Assembly (NCBI RefSeq): GCF_900176565.1
Contig: NZ_FXEH01000005.1
Coordinates: 831,384-895,383 of the forward strand
Length of the DNA: 64,000 bases
Source of the DNA: Thalassobacillus devorans
GTDB lineage: Bacteria; Bacillota; Bacilli; Bacillales; Halobacillaceae
Reading direction: 5' to 3'
The notes beneath the pieces are model-generated. The model searched no databases. It was not told the origin of the DNA and worked only from the letters and a program-made list of their open reading frames with translations. Shown here piece by piece: positions 42,992 to 51,861 of this stretch (positions are counted from its first letter, which is position 1; each line of letters begins with the position of its first letter). A program made the translations under genes and the position numbers.

Positions 42992-44137
42992 ATGGATACA
43001 GAACAACAGCGGCAAAGGCGCGCCAAAAAACGTGCTTATTTTGCCTATGTCGTTTTTGGAGCAATCGCAGCTATATTCCTTGTGACTACTGTATTTCAAT
43101 GGAAAGGAATCTCCATTCAAATCAATACCGATGAACCGACAGCCCAAGCTAATGAACTGCAGATCGGCGAAGAGAAAGAGCCGGTTACTCAGGCGGTTGA
43201 AAAAGCTGGAGGCGCAGTCGTCGGTATCTCAAACATTAAACAAAGCAACCCGGTATCTCAAAATTCCGGTACAGGCTCAGGGGTCATCTATAAAAAAGAA
43301 CAAGGTAACGCCTACATCGTCACCAATCATCACGTAGTTGAAAATGCGGAACAACTGGAAGTGATTTTGAATGACGGTACGAAAATCAAAGCAGAATTAG
43401 AAGGAAGTGACCCGTTGACTGACCTTGCCGTTTTGAAAATAAATGATAAGCATGTCAAACAGGTTGCCAAATTAGGTGACGCAAAAGACGTAGAAGTAGG
43501 GCAGACAGCCATCGCCATTGGCAACCCGCTTGGAATGGAATTCGCTGGTTCCGCCACCAAAGGCATCGTCAGTGGATTGAACCGCAACATTCCGGTAGAT
43601 ATGAATAAAGATGGCCAAGCCGACTGGCAGACAGAAGTCATCCAGACAGATGCGGCCATCAACCCTGGTAACAGCGGCGGTGCACTCATCAACCTTCAAG
43701 GCGAAGTTATCGGAATTAACACGATGAAAATCGCTCAGAACGAAGTGGAAGGATTAGGATTTTCCATCCCGATGGATGTAGCCAAACCAGTCATTAAAGA
43801 CTTGGAAAACAATGGTGAAGTGAAACGTCCTTATATGGGAGTATCCTTACAGGACATCAAGCAGATTCCTGCTAATATCCTGACCGAGCAATTGAACCTC
43901 CCAAGAGACATTCAGCATGGTGTCATTGTAGGAGGCGTCGAGCCCGGGTCACCAGCGGATAAAGCCGGACTTAAAAAGAGCGATGTTATTACAGAGATTG
44001 AGGGTAATAAAATAGAGTCACTGGTTAACTTACGTCAATTCCTATATAAAGAGACAGAGGAAGGCAATGAAGTAGAATTGACGATCTACCGGAATGGCGA
44101 GAAGATCAAATCTGATTTACAGTTGTCTTCCCAATAG
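42992..44137 (+). CDS. htrB: HtrA/DegP-type membrane-anchored serine protease
   Basis: A 381-residue protease with one membrane helix near residues 15-40 and a short cytoplasmic start. The trypsin-like triad is His in TNHHVVENAEQ, Asp in DPLTDLAVLKI and Ser in NPGNSGGALINLQGEVIGIN. A PDZ domain (about 285-375) with RPYMGVSLQDIKQIP and SPADKAGLKKSDVI follows. HtrA-family enzymes degrade misfolded exported proteins outside the membrane. The ATG of MDTEQQRQ is chosen because AAAGGAGATC lies 8 nt upstream. It is divergent from cssRS, as in B. subtilis. Confidence 0.93.
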   Translation: MDTEQQRQRRAKKRAYFAYVVFGAIAAIFLVTTVFQWKGISIQINTDEPTAQANELQIGEEKEPVTQAVEKAGGAVVGISNIKQSNPVSQNSGTGSGVIYKKEQGNAYIVTNHHVVENAEQLEVILNDGTKIKAELEGSDPLTDLAVLKINDKHVKQVAKLGDAKDVEVGQTAIAIGNPLGMEFAGSATKGIVSGLNRNIPVDMNKDGQADWQTEVIQTDAAINPGNSGGALINLQGEVIGINTMKIAQNEVEGLGFSIPMDVAKPVIKDLENNGEVKRPYMGVSLQDIKQIPANILTEQLNLPRDIQHGVIVGGVEPGSPADKAGLKKSDVITEIEGNKIESLVNLRQFLYKETEEGNEVELTIYRNGEKIKSDLQLSSQ

Positions 44138-44171
44138 AACAGTATGAAACAACCTCCCCCCTAAACGATAT

Positions 44172-44220
44172 AAAAAAGAACCTGTACCTTTTCCAGCAGC
44201 AAAAGGCACAGGTTCTTTTT
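44172..44220 (+). terminator. Terminator of the HtrA-type gene
   Basis: The stem AAAAAAGAACCTGTaCCTTTT with its near-perfect complement is followed by GTATTT; the T run is in the stem's 3' arm. Confidence 0.85.
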
Positions 44221-44259
44221 GTATTTCTCCTCAGAAGATTATTCAATCAAAAGACCAAC

Positions 44260-44925
44260 AAGTCGAAGACTTGATTTCAAGATGCTTTGGGTCCGTTACC
44301 AAATCAGTAGTAAGGGCGGCTGGGAAACGGTTCGCTTTCCAGCTTCATCGCCTAGACACTCGCGACATAAGCAGTCCATCAACGGGAAGAAAAAACACTT
44401 CCCTTTTGATGTTCTGCTTATGCGTGTCGTGTCTCCCAAGGCGATTACGCATTCATTTCTATCCTGTGGGGGAACCGCCGAGCCTCCTCGGTCGTTTCAC
44501 TCCCTGCGGGGTCTCGTCTGGGTCCTACTCCCACGGGAGTCTCACCGTTTCCCTGCCGCCCAGCTGTTATAGGTTAACGAACCCACAAAATCTCCGAATC
44601 AAGATTCTTTTCATTGTATATTGCATAGCACTTTTTTGTTGTCTTATAGCTTTTCGTACTAACTTATAGCGTTTCCGTGACACATACAAATGCAAGGAGG
44701 TCCGGGAAATTGCGAGACTCCTCGAAAATGCTACGCATTTTCTTCGTGCGGTGTCTATTCAAGAAGCTTATTCAAAGTCCTATGGGAGGATAGTACATGG
44801 TGAGATCCCGCAGGGCTTTAGCCCGAGGAAGCTCGCCAGATCCCCCGCAGGAAAGCGAGTCGTTTCACAGCCCATCCCTTACCTTTCGGTAACGGACCAA
44901 ACTATCTTGAAACTGGGTCTTCAGC
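44260..44925. repeat. 666-bp intergenic repeat element with long inverted ends
   Basis: The ends are imperfect inverted repeats of about 80 bp. Left: GAAGACTTGATTTCAAGAT, TCCGTTACC, AAGGG, GGGAAACG and TCGCTTTCC (44265-44342). Right, read on the minus strand: GAAGACCCAGTTTCAAGATA, TCCGTTACC, AAGGG, GTGAAACG and TCGCTTTCC (44925-44840). The middle has a 99-nt hairpin and GC-rich blocks of the kind GAGACCCCGCAG and GAGGAGGCTCGG that are frequent in Bacillaceae intergenic DNA. There is no coding frame of note. It fills the gap between the protease and cls genes and looks like a non-autonomous mobile element or structured RNA gene. Confidence 0.75.
44347..44445. other. Long near-complete hairpin inside the repeat element
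   Basis: Complementary arms pair over about 99 nt: ATCGCC with GGCGAT, GACAC with GTGTC, CATAAGCAG with CTGCTTATG, CATCAA with TTTGATG and GGGAA with TTCCC, around a loop near AAAAAACAC. RNA from either strand could fold into a long rod. Confidence 0.75.
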
Positions 44926-44950
44926 AAAAGGGAGCTTAGCTGGAAAATAA

Positions 44951-46402
44951 TCAAAGGATTGGTGATAATAATCTTGCGATGGATTCCTTGAAACGTATCC
45001 ATTTTGACCTGCTCTTATAAAGACGAAGCGTCAATTGGGTGGATTCTACGATATCATCCAGGAAAGAATCCGATAACTCCTTAGCTACATCCGGGTGATA
45101 AAGGAATGCATTCACTTCAAAATTGAGACGGAAACTGCGAACATCAATATTTGCTGTACCAACAGAGGCGATCTTATCATCTACCACAATCGACTTCGCA
45201 TGCAGGAAACCTTTTTGATAGATATAGATTTTTGCGCCGGCTTCCAGCAAATCCCCGACATTGGAATAAGTCGCCCAATAAACAAAAGGATGATCCGGCA
45301 TTTTGGGAATCATGACTCTGACATCGACTCCGGATAGCGTGGCAATCCGGACAGCATCCAACAGGCTGTCATCCGGAATGAAATAAGGAGTTTGAATGTA
45401 TATAGATTCCTTTGCCGAAAGTATCATTTTGATATAACCATGCTTGATTTGTTCCCATTCTGAATCAGGTCCGCTGGAAACAATTTGCATGGCAACATCC
45501 CCTTTTGCTTCGGCTTGATAATAGCGGTCCTCATACCCGATGTCCCTTCGGGAAGCGTGATTCCAGTCAAGGATGAACCGCGTCTGCATATTATGCACCG
45601 CACCGCCTTCAACGCGCAAATGGGTATCACGCCAATAACCAAACCTCTGATTGTAACCGAGGTATTCATCTCCGACATTAAAACCGCCAATATAACCGAT
45701 TTTCCCGTCAATGATTGCAAGCTTACGATGGTTGCGATAATTGATTTTCATATTTAATTTAGGAATTAGAGCAGGAAAAAATGCTTCCATCTCCCCGCCT
45801 GCTTTTTTTATCCGTTTGATGTACTTCCTGCTCAATGTCCTTGAGCCCATATCATCATATAATACTCTTACTTTGACGCCTTCCTCTATCTTCTTAATAA
45901 GTAATTCTGATAACCTTTGGCCAAGCTGATCATCCCGCCATATATAATAAAGCAAATGGACATGATCGGTTGCACTTTCTATGTCTTCTAACAGAGCATG
46001 AAATTTCTCTTGACCATCGGTGAATATTTCCACTTCATTATCTTTGGTTAATAAGGCATCATTATTTTTGAGATGCAAATAAAAGAGGTCTTCAAATTCT
46101 TCTAATTCGGGATGGTCCAGCTTTAATGTATCCTCTTCAATGGAACGAAGCTGGTCCTGAACGGCTGTCAAAAGCCCTAAACGATTCTTTTTATCCCAGG
46201 TAAATATCTCTTTTTTGCTCAACCTTCTGCCAAAAATCAAATAAAGCAAGAATCCACCAACAGGGATGAAGAGCAGTACCATCAGCCATGCCCATGTAGC
46301 ACTGGCATCCCGTCTTTCCAAGAAGATGATGGCGAAGGCAAGGAATACGTTGATAATAATAACAATTGTAAATAAATAAGGGCCTACTTCAAAATTTGGC
46401 AT
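44951..46402 (-). CDS. cls: Cardiolipin synthase
   Basis: A 483-residue phospholipase D-family enzyme that joins two phosphatidylglycerol molecules into cardiolipin at the membrane. Two N-terminal membrane helices (about 8-30 and 35-57) precede two HKD motifs: NHRKLAIIDGKIGYIGGFNVGDEY and LHAKSIVVDDKIASVGTANID. The start MPNFEVGPYLF follows GGGTGAAGGTGA. Length is normal. It is alone between the repeat element and niaR. Cardiolipin rise is common in salt-stressed Bacillaceae, which fits the context. Confidence 0.95.
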   Translation of the reverse strand: MPNFEVGPYLFTIVIIINVFLAFAIIFLERRDASATWAWLMVLLFIPVGGFLLYLIFGRRLSKKEIFTWDKKNRLGLLTAVQDQLRSIEEDTLKLDHPELEEFEDLFYLHLKNNDALLTKDNEVEIFTDGQEKFHALLEDIESATDHVHLLYYIWRDDQLGQRLSELLIKKIEEGVKVRVLYDDMGSRTLSRKYIKRIKKAGGEMEAFFPALIPKLNMKINYRNHRKLAIIDGKIGYIGGFNVGDEYLGYNQRFGYWRDTHLRVEGGAVHNMQTRFILDWNHASRRDIGYEDRYYQAEAKGDVAMQIVSSGPDSEWEQIKHGYIKMILSAKESIYIQTPYFIPDDSLLDAVRIATLSGVDVRVMIPKMPDHPFVYWATYSNVGDLLEAGAKIYIYQKGFLHAKSIVVDDKIASVGTANIDVRSFRLNFEVNAFLYHPDVAKELSDSFLDDIVESTQLTLRLYKSRSKWIRFKESIARLLSPIL

Positions 46403-46472
46403 TCACCTTCACCCTTTCTTCTATAACTGCCTGAATAAAATATAGCATATTTCCTTCCTGCACAGTAAAATC

Positions 46473-46513
46473 AAAGGAAGAGATATTACCTTTTAATGGT
46501 ATATCTCTTCCCT
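46473..46513 (-). terminator. Hairpin downstream of niaR
   Basis: A 14-bp imperfect stem, GGAAGAGATATTACC with GGTATATCTCTTCC, lies in the cls-niaR gap and is followed on the minus strand by TTTGATTTT. Confidence 0.65.
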
Positions 46514-46541
46514 TATCCTATTCTTATGAATGGGTTTTGCT

Positions 46542-47084
46542 TCAAGATTTTAATAGGATGCCTTCTCTCTGCAATGCTTCTAACGCTTCATCCAATGCTT
46601 CCTCACTGTCGGCAGCGATCGTATGAAGATGAATGCCATCGGTAAGCTCTGAAAGAAAAGAGGCTTCTGTCTCTTTGATATTTTCCAGGAACTTTTGGAC
46701 ATCACGACGATTCCAAATCAATACAGAGGCTGTCAAATCTCCATATACGGGATGTTCGACTGTTACATCTTTTATAAAAACGCCATGATCGACTAAGATC
46801 GTCAGTTCCTTCTCTGTTTCTTGCGGGGTGTGCTTTACAGCTATCGTTCGTTCAATAGGAGGACTATCGGCCTTATCCGTCATATAGATATACCCCTGGC
46901 TTGTTGCTACAATCGGTTCACCCTTTGCTTTCAGCAAGGATATATCACCGACGATTACCTGGCGGGATACTTCCATTTTATCGGCTAATTCACGGCCGGT
47001 TATGGGATCTTCCCTGTTCTTCAACATGAACAGAACCTCTTCACGCCGCTCGGAAGCTGTTGATTTCCTTTGCTCCTTCGCCAT
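46542..47084 (-). CDS. niaR: Niacin-responsive transcription repressor NiaR
   Basis: A 180-residue repressor (YrxA/NiaR family) of NAD synthesis and niacin uptake genes. An N-terminal winged HTH (ASERREEVLFMLKNREDPITGRELADKMEVSRQVIVGDISLLKAKG) is followed by the 3H ligand domain, named after three His: visible in HGVFIKDVTVEHPVYGDL and in DGIHLHTIAADSEEA. No nad gene is adjacent, so it acts in trans. It is monocistronic. Confidence 0.92.
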   Translation of the reverse strand: MAKEQRKSTASERREEVLFMLKNREDPITGRELADKMEVSRQVIVGDISLLKAKGEPIVATSQGYIYMTDKADSPPIERTIAVKHTPQETEKELTILVDHGVFIKDVTVEHPVYGDLTASVLIWNRRDVQKFLENIKETEASFLSELTDGIHLHTIAADSEEALDEALEALQREGILLKS

Positions 47085-47160
47085 GCCTATCTTCCTTTCC
47101 TGTCGGTATATTATGTTCTCATTTTACCATAAACATACGACAGTAAAGGAGTGACAACTC

Positions 47161-47976
47161 TCACGCTTTGGCTGCCCGGTGAATATGAAGGGTAAGATAT
47201 CCAACTTCAGCAGAAGGGAAGTGAATATAGTATTCATCGGATAGGTAAGCCGCTATATCGACGGCGCACTGGTATGCCGTTTGATATTTATTCTGAATCA
47301 TCACTAACATGTCTTTATCAACAACCTGTCGTTCTTCCCGCCGTCCTATCGCTCGGTTCAAGTGAGTGACTAAATGCTGATAGGCAACATTCTCCCTGGC
47401 CAGGTACCTCTGGTAAACTCGTTCAATGATATCAATTAAATCCCGGATAATAGCAGCTTTTTTTACAGATTGGTCATTGTTTGAATCAGAGGATCGCCCT
47501 CCGTGGATGAAAACAGCAATATGACCTGCTTCCTTTTCCGGAAGCTCACGATTAAAGCGCTCTTTGATGAGTCTGACAGCCCGAAGCCCCACCTGATACT
47601 CCTTAGCATAAAGAATATCTATTTCTTCAATCAAACCATTCTGGATGGTCACATGTTTTGGAGGATCGGCTAATAAAAATGCCAGATGATCAGCTAGCTC
47701 CATGTGCAATGATTCACTTAAATCAGTTTGAAGAAATTCTTCTGCATGTGTAATGATATCTTCCGTCAATCGAATGACTTCTTCTGACACCAGGTGAAAA
47801 AATCCTTCATATCGGCTGATATCGCCCTCCATACTAATTACTATTTCAATCGCTTCCGAATCAAGGTAATCTCCCCTTTTCTTTTCATGAGCTATATCCT
47901 GCCCCAGAACCAACTTGTTCTGTTGATTATCTGCGGCAATTACAATATTCTCATTGAGTATACGTTCAATCCTCAC
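47161..47976 (-). CDS. BglG/SacY-type transcription antiterminator
   Basis: A 271-residue RNA-binding antiterminator regulated by the PTS. The CAT domain (residues 1-55, RIERILNENIVIAADNQQNKLVLGQDIA) binds an RNA antiterminator hairpin. Two PRD domains follow, each with His residues for phosphorylation (SLHMELADHLAFL and HIAVFIHGG in the first, YQHLVTHLNRAIGRR and LTLHIHRA in the second). It starts 28 nt after the EIIA gene and shares its operon. No RNA antiterminator or EIIBC gene is recognised in the window, so its target sugar system lies elsewhere. Confidence 0.9.
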   Translation of the reverse strand: MRIERILNENIVIAADNQQNKLVLGQDIAHEKKRGDYLDSEAIEIVISMEGDISRYEGFFHLVSEEVIRLTEDIITHAEEFLQTDLSESLHMELADHLAFLLADPPKHVTIQNGLIEEIDILYAKEYQVGLRAVRLIKERFNRELPEKEAGHIAVFIHGGRSSDSNNDQSVKKAAIIRDLIDIIERVYQRYLARENVAYQHLVTHLNRAIGRREERQVVDKDMLVMIQNKYQTAYQCAVDIAAYLSDEYYIHFPSAEVGYLTLHIHRAAKA

Positions 47977-48004
47977 TCCGTCATCTCCCTCTCCAGATAG
48001 CCTG

Positions 48005-48499
48005 CTACTTCATTTGAATCATCATAATTTCGGTTTCTCCGCGAATAGCATTATCCATCGTATGCTGTTCCATATTTGCAGCGACATCATTATAATTTGT
48101 AATAATAATTGGTGTTATCGTACTTTTTGCTTTTTCCTGTACAAGATTCATATCAAACGTAATTAATTTATCACCGGTTTTCACTTTATCTCCGGCTTTC
48201 ACATGGCCCTCGAATCCCTCTCCTTCCATACTCACTGTTTCTAATCCAATATGAACCAGGACTTCAACACCGGATTTCGTTTTGATCCCTACCGCATGGT
48301 TCGTATGGAATAACTGGACGATTTCCCCATCCACCGGACTGACGACTTCTCCATTGACTGGTTCAATCGCTACTCCCTCTCCCATCATTCGCTCGGCAAA
48401 AACAGGATCAGGAACTTCGTTCAGATCGACTACTTTCCCTTCTAATGGAGCATAAATTTTTAATTCACCTGTATTCTTTTTGAATAAATTTTTTAACAT
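48005..48499 (-). CDS. PTS glucose-type EIIA component
   Basis: A 164-residue EIIA of the glucose family: IYAPLEGKVVDLNEVPDPVFAERMMGEGVAIEP at the start, VSPVDGEIVQLFHTNHAVGIKT with the first active-site His and VLVHIGLETVSMEGEGF with the phosphorylated His. It takes phosphate from HPr and hands it to an EIIB domain. The ATG of MLKNLF follows GAAAGG. It is a stand-alone EIIA next to an antiterminator gene, so it may serve several EIICB permeases. The 340-nt upstream gap is AT-rich and I see no definite element apart from the mdeA terminator. Confidence 0.92.
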   Translation of the reverse strand: MLKNLFKKNTGELKIYAPLEGKVVDLNEVPDPVFAERMMGEGVAIEPVNGEVVSPVDGEIVQLFHTNHAVGIKTKSGVEVLVHIGLETVSMEGEGFEGHVKAGDKVKTGDKLITFDMNLVQEKAKSTITPIIITNYNDVAANMEQHTMDNAIRGETEIMMIQMK

Positions 48500-48741
48500 A
48501 ACTTTCACCCTTTCCTAAATTAAATAGTTTGAAGCGGAATTACAAAATCGCGGTCTTATCCTGGGAATAAACATAACAACTACTTATTTATATTTGTTCT
48601 ATTACCCTTAACCACGATTAATCATTCATCAATAATTTGACCTAAATAAATTAATCATTATGTTCTCCTAAAATTATAAACTATAGGGGAGTCTGAAGAA
48701 GGGGGTATGGTACCCTGAATCCAAAATCAATACATTAATAT

Positions 48742-48776
48742 AAAAAGCAGGAACCGCCCCTTCGGTCCCTGCTTTT
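48742..48776 (-). terminator. Terminator of mdeA
   Basis: The stem AGCAGGGACCG/CGGTTCCTGCT on the minus strand is followed by TTTTTATA, about 70 nt after the mdeA stop. Confidence 0.85.
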
Positions 48777-48843
48777 CCTTTTGTCAAATTATAGTAGTAT
48801 TATTGATAGAAGAACGAATTACCTCCCCTTCCTGCAACAAACA

Positions 48844-50052
48844 CTAATTTTTTATTCCTTCTTTTGCAGCTGGCAATTTGCTTAATGCTTTCTCCAAATC
48901 AGTCCAGATATCTTCCCATGCTTCTAAGCCGACAGACAGCCGGATCATTTGATCGGTAATCCCCATCTTCAACCTTTCTTTTTCCGGTACTACCGCATGC
49001 GTCATCGTTGCCGGATGCTGGATTAGGCTCTCTGCGTCGCCGAGACTGACCGCTATTTGAATGAACGATAAATTATTCAATAACTGCTGGGCATCTTCCT
49101 TGGTCCCTTCGATTTCAAATGCAATGATGCCTCCTCCCTGCTTCATTTGTTTTTCTTTGATTGAATAATCCGGGTGCTGGACATCATCTGGATAATAGAC
49201 ACGTTTGATACCAGCGTGCTTTTCCATTTCTTTAAATATCATTGCAGCGTTATAGGAATGACGGTCCATTCTCACCGGAAGCGTCTTTAAACCTCTGAGC
49301 AGGAGCCAGGCATCAAATGGTGATATAACCCCGCCAATATCTTTTTGCGTCATCATTGCCACTTCACTTAAAAACTCCTTTTTCGCCACGACAAGTCCAG
49401 CGATGACATCTCCATGCCCACAGATATATTTCGTCGCACTGTGGATGACAATATCACATCCCAGCTCGAGCGGACGCTGCAGATACGGAGTCGAAAACGT
49501 ATTATCGACAACGACTGGTATGTTATATTCTTTTGCTACACGTGCAATCATTTCCAAATCCAAAAGACGCATCGTCGGGTTGATTGGCGTTTCAATGTAA
49601 ATGCAGCTGGTATTAGGCTGAATCAGCTCCCGTACCTCTTCTTCTGTTTCCATCAAACTGAAATCACTGGTGATATTGTATTTTTCATTCATCATACGCA
49701 GTAATCCGAATGTGCACCCATACAGCCCCTGAGAGCAGAGGATATGGTCACCTGTTTTCGTCAGCGCTACCAGTACCGCAGAGACGGCAGCCATCCCGGA
49801 ACCGAATGCAAGTCCCATTTCCCCTCCTTCCAGCTCCGCTATTTTTTCTTCCAAAGAACGTACTGTCGGATTTCCTAACCGGGAATATATATAGCCTTCC
49901 TCTTCACCCGCAAACCGTCTTTCCCCTTGTTCCGCAGAATCAAAAGTGAATGTAGACGTTTGGAAAATCGGTGTGGATAGACTTCCTAAATGTTGTTTCG
50001 AGTCATACCCCGCATGAATGACGGAGGTTTCAAAGCGTTTAGATTTGTTCAT
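48844..50052 (-). CDS. mdeA: Methionine gamma-lyase
   Basis: A 402-residue PLP enzyme of the Cys/Met metabolism family. The PLP Lys is K208 in HSATKYICGHGD. Cys113 in LYGCTFGLL is the residue characteristic of methionine gamma-lyase and absent from most cystathionine synthases and lyases, so the likely reaction is methionine to methanethiol, ammonia and 2-oxobutyrate. A cre site lies 65 nt upstream over a likely -35 box (TTTCAA, 17 nt, TATCAT), suggesting repression by CcpA when sugar is plentiful. Monocistronic. Confidence 0.88.
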   Translation of the reverse strand: MNKSKRFETSVIHAGYDSKQHLGSLSTPIFQTSTFTFDSAEQGERRFAGEEEGYIYSRLGNPTVRSLEEKIAELEGGEMGLAFGSGMAAVSAVLVALTKTGDHILCSQGLYGCTFGLLRMMNEKYNITSDFSLMETEEEVRELIQPNTSCIYIETPINPTMRLLDLEMIARVAKEYNIPVVVDNTFSTPYLQRPLELGCDIVIHSATKYICGHGDVIAGLVVAKKEFLSEVAMMTQKDIGGVISPFDAWLLLRGLKTLPVRMDRHSYNAAMIFKEMEKHAGIKRVYYPDDVQHPDYSIKEKQMKQGGGIIAFEIEGTKEDAQQLLNNLSFIQIAVSLGDAESLIQHPATMTHAVVPEKERLKMGITDQMIRLSVGLEAWEDIWTDLEKALSKLPAAKEGIKN

Positions 50053-50116
50053 TCTATCTTCTCCCCTTTTTCAAAAATCTCCCTCTTCCCTTATGATATG
50101 TGAAAACCTTATTTTT

Positions 50117-50130
50117 TGAAAGCGTTTTCA
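50117..50130. promoter_or_regulatory. cre site (CcpA operator)
   Basis: TGAAAGCGTTTTCA matches the catabolite-responsive consensus TGWAARCGYTWNCW at every position. It lies between mdeA and the divergent Rieske oxidoreductase gene and overlaps the probable -35 box of mdeA. Confidence 0.85.
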
Positions 50131-50222
50131 GTTAAGTATTTGTTTTCTCTCCTTCCTTTTTCACATGAAAAATACACAGTTGGTAAACCTAAATAGAAAT
50201 GAAATCATTAGGAGGATTTCTT

Positions 50223-51800
50223 ATGAAAGAAACGAGAAAATGGGAACAGCCTGAACCAATATGGCGGAAAGATACAAAGATAAAGCAGTTCGACGCTCTT
50301 CAAGAGAATACGACTGCTGAGACAGTGATCGTTGGCGGTGGAATCACCGGAATCACAACCGCTTACCTGCTGGCAAAAGAAGGGCAGGACGTGGTGCTTC
50401 TTGAAGCTGATGAGCTGTTGAATGGGACGACCGGACATACGACCGCTAAGGTCACTGCCCAGCACGGCTTGATTTACCATGAGCTTTTGCAGCACTTTGG
50501 TAAAGAAGGTGCCCAGGCTTATTTTAAAGCTAATGACGATGCTATCCGTTTCATACGTGGCACAGTGGAACAGAACCAAATCGACTGTAACCTTCATAAC
50601 GAAGATGCCTGCATTTATTCGACAACAGACCAATACACAAGAAAACTAGAAAAAGAATATAACGCTTATCAAAAACTCGGAATTCCTTGTGAATACACCG
50701 ATGATGTCCCTTTTGATGCCGAGGCCCAAAAAGCTCTTTATATGAAAGATCAATCGCACTTTCACCCTTTAAAGTACTTGAACTTTTTGCTGGGTGAATT
50801 CACAAAGCTCGGCGGACGTGTGTATGAACAAACAGTAGCTGTCGATGTTGAACATGATCCGGAACTTCGGGTTGTTACTAAGAATGGAAACCGTATCTCT
50901 TGCGACCATATCATCTCCTGTTCGCACTTCCCTTTTTATGATGGGACTGGTTTTTATTTTGCACGTATGTATGCAGAACGTTCTTATGTAGTGGCCATTG
51001 AACCTGAACAGGAATTTGCAGGCGGAATGTATTTATCGGTCGACCAGCCCGTACGCTCTGTTCGCAAGGCACATTATGACGGAAGAAATGTATTATTAAT
51101 TGGTGGAGAAAGCCATCGTACCGGCGAGGGAGTCGATACGGACTTCCATTACCGTGCACTTGAAGAATTTGCAGCCGAGACCTTTGGAATAAAAGAAAAA
51201 CTGTTCCAATGGTCAGCACAAGACCTTTATACCTTAGATAAAGTACCATATATCGGACAAATCACCCGGAACAAAGAAAATATTTATATAGCTACTGGTT
51301 ATAAAAAATGGGGAATGACTTCAGGAACTGCTGCAGCTTTGATGTTGCGGGATCAGTTAACCGGAAAGGAAAACCCATACGCCCATTTATTCAGCCCATC
51401 CCGTTTCCAGGCAGACCCAAGCTTGAAAAAATTCTTCTCTAATAACTTGAACGTTGCGGGTCACCTTTTGGAAGGTAAATCAGAGCGGGTAGGCTTTAGC
51501 CATGAAGCCCTGAAAAAAGGAGAAGGCGGAGTCATACAATATAACGGCCAGCGCGCAGGTGCCTATAAGGATGAAGATGGCCAGGTCTACCTGGTCGATA
51601 CCAAATGTACCCACATGGGATGTGAAGTGGAATGGAATAGCGGCGAGCATAGCTGGGACTGCCCATGCCACGGTTCCCGCTTCTCAATCCAAGGGGAAGT
51701 AATGGAAGGACCGGCTAAACAACCATTGAAGCGCATAGCTATGGAAAAAGATATTCAAACAAACGAGCATCCAGAAAAAGACATGCCAGAGCCGGTATAA
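50223..51800 (+). CDS. FAD-dependent oxidoreductase with C-terminal Rieske domain (YhfW-like)
   Basis: A 525-residue two-domain protein. The N-terminal DAO-type flavin domain begins with TVIVGGGITGITTAYLLAKEG, and the FAD-binding end shows YIATGYKKWGMTSGTAAALM. From about residue 430 a Rieske 2Fe-2S domain has CTHMGC and CPCHGS, supplying two Cys and two His ligands. It should pass electrons from an amine or similar donor via flavin and iron-sulfur cluster; substrate unknown. The B. subtilis counterpart is YhfW. The ATG follows TTAGGAGG. Confidence 0.92.
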   Translation: MKETRKWEQPEPIWRKDTKIKQFDALQENTTAETVIVGGGITGITTAYLLAKEGQDVVLLEADELLNGTTGHTTAKVTAQHGLIYHELLQHFGKEGAQAYFKANDDAIRFIRGTVEQNQIDCNLHNEDACIYSTTDQYTRKLEKEYNAYQKLGIPCEYTDDVPFDAEAQKALYMKDQSHFHPLKYLNFLLGEFTKLGGRVYEQTVAVDVEHDPELRVVTKNGNRISCDHIISCSHFPFYDGTGFYFARMYAERSYVVAIEPEQEFAGGMYLSVDQPVRSVRKAHYDGRNVLLIGGESHRTGEGVDTDFHYRALEEFAAETFGIKEKLFQWSAQDLYTLDKVPYIGQITRNKENIYIATGYKKWGMTSGTAAALMLRDQLTGKENPYAHLFSPSRFQADPSLKKFFSNNLNVAGHLLEGKSERVGFSHEALKKGEGGVIQYNGQRAGAYKDEDGQVYLVDTKCTHMGCEVEWNSGEHSWDCPCHGSRFSIQGEVMEGPAKQPLKRIAMEKDIQTNEHPEKDMPEPV

Positions 51801-51807
51801 GATCAGC

Positions 51808-51850
51808 AAGCCAGAATCCTATGTTGAAACAGGGTTCTGGCTTTCTTTTT
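51808..51850 (+). terminator. Terminator of the Rieske oxidoreductase gene
   Basis: The 13-bp stem AAGCCAGAATCCT/AGGGTTCTGGCTT (one wobble) with a 10-nt loop is followed by TCTTTTTG; array B starts a few nt later. Confidence 0.85.
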
Positions 51851-51861
51851 GTTGGCGTATT

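Noticed and set aside
44219-44939. Open frames of 62-132 codons inside the repeat element
   Set aside because: They follow the GC-rich inverted repeats, have no binding sites and show no protein-like composition.
48509-48730. RNA antiterminator (RAT) before the EIIA gene
   Set aside because: AGGATAAGACCGCGATTTTG is vaguely like a RAT, but the conserved GGATTGTTACTG and AAAACCT ends are not there and no overlapping terminator is seen.
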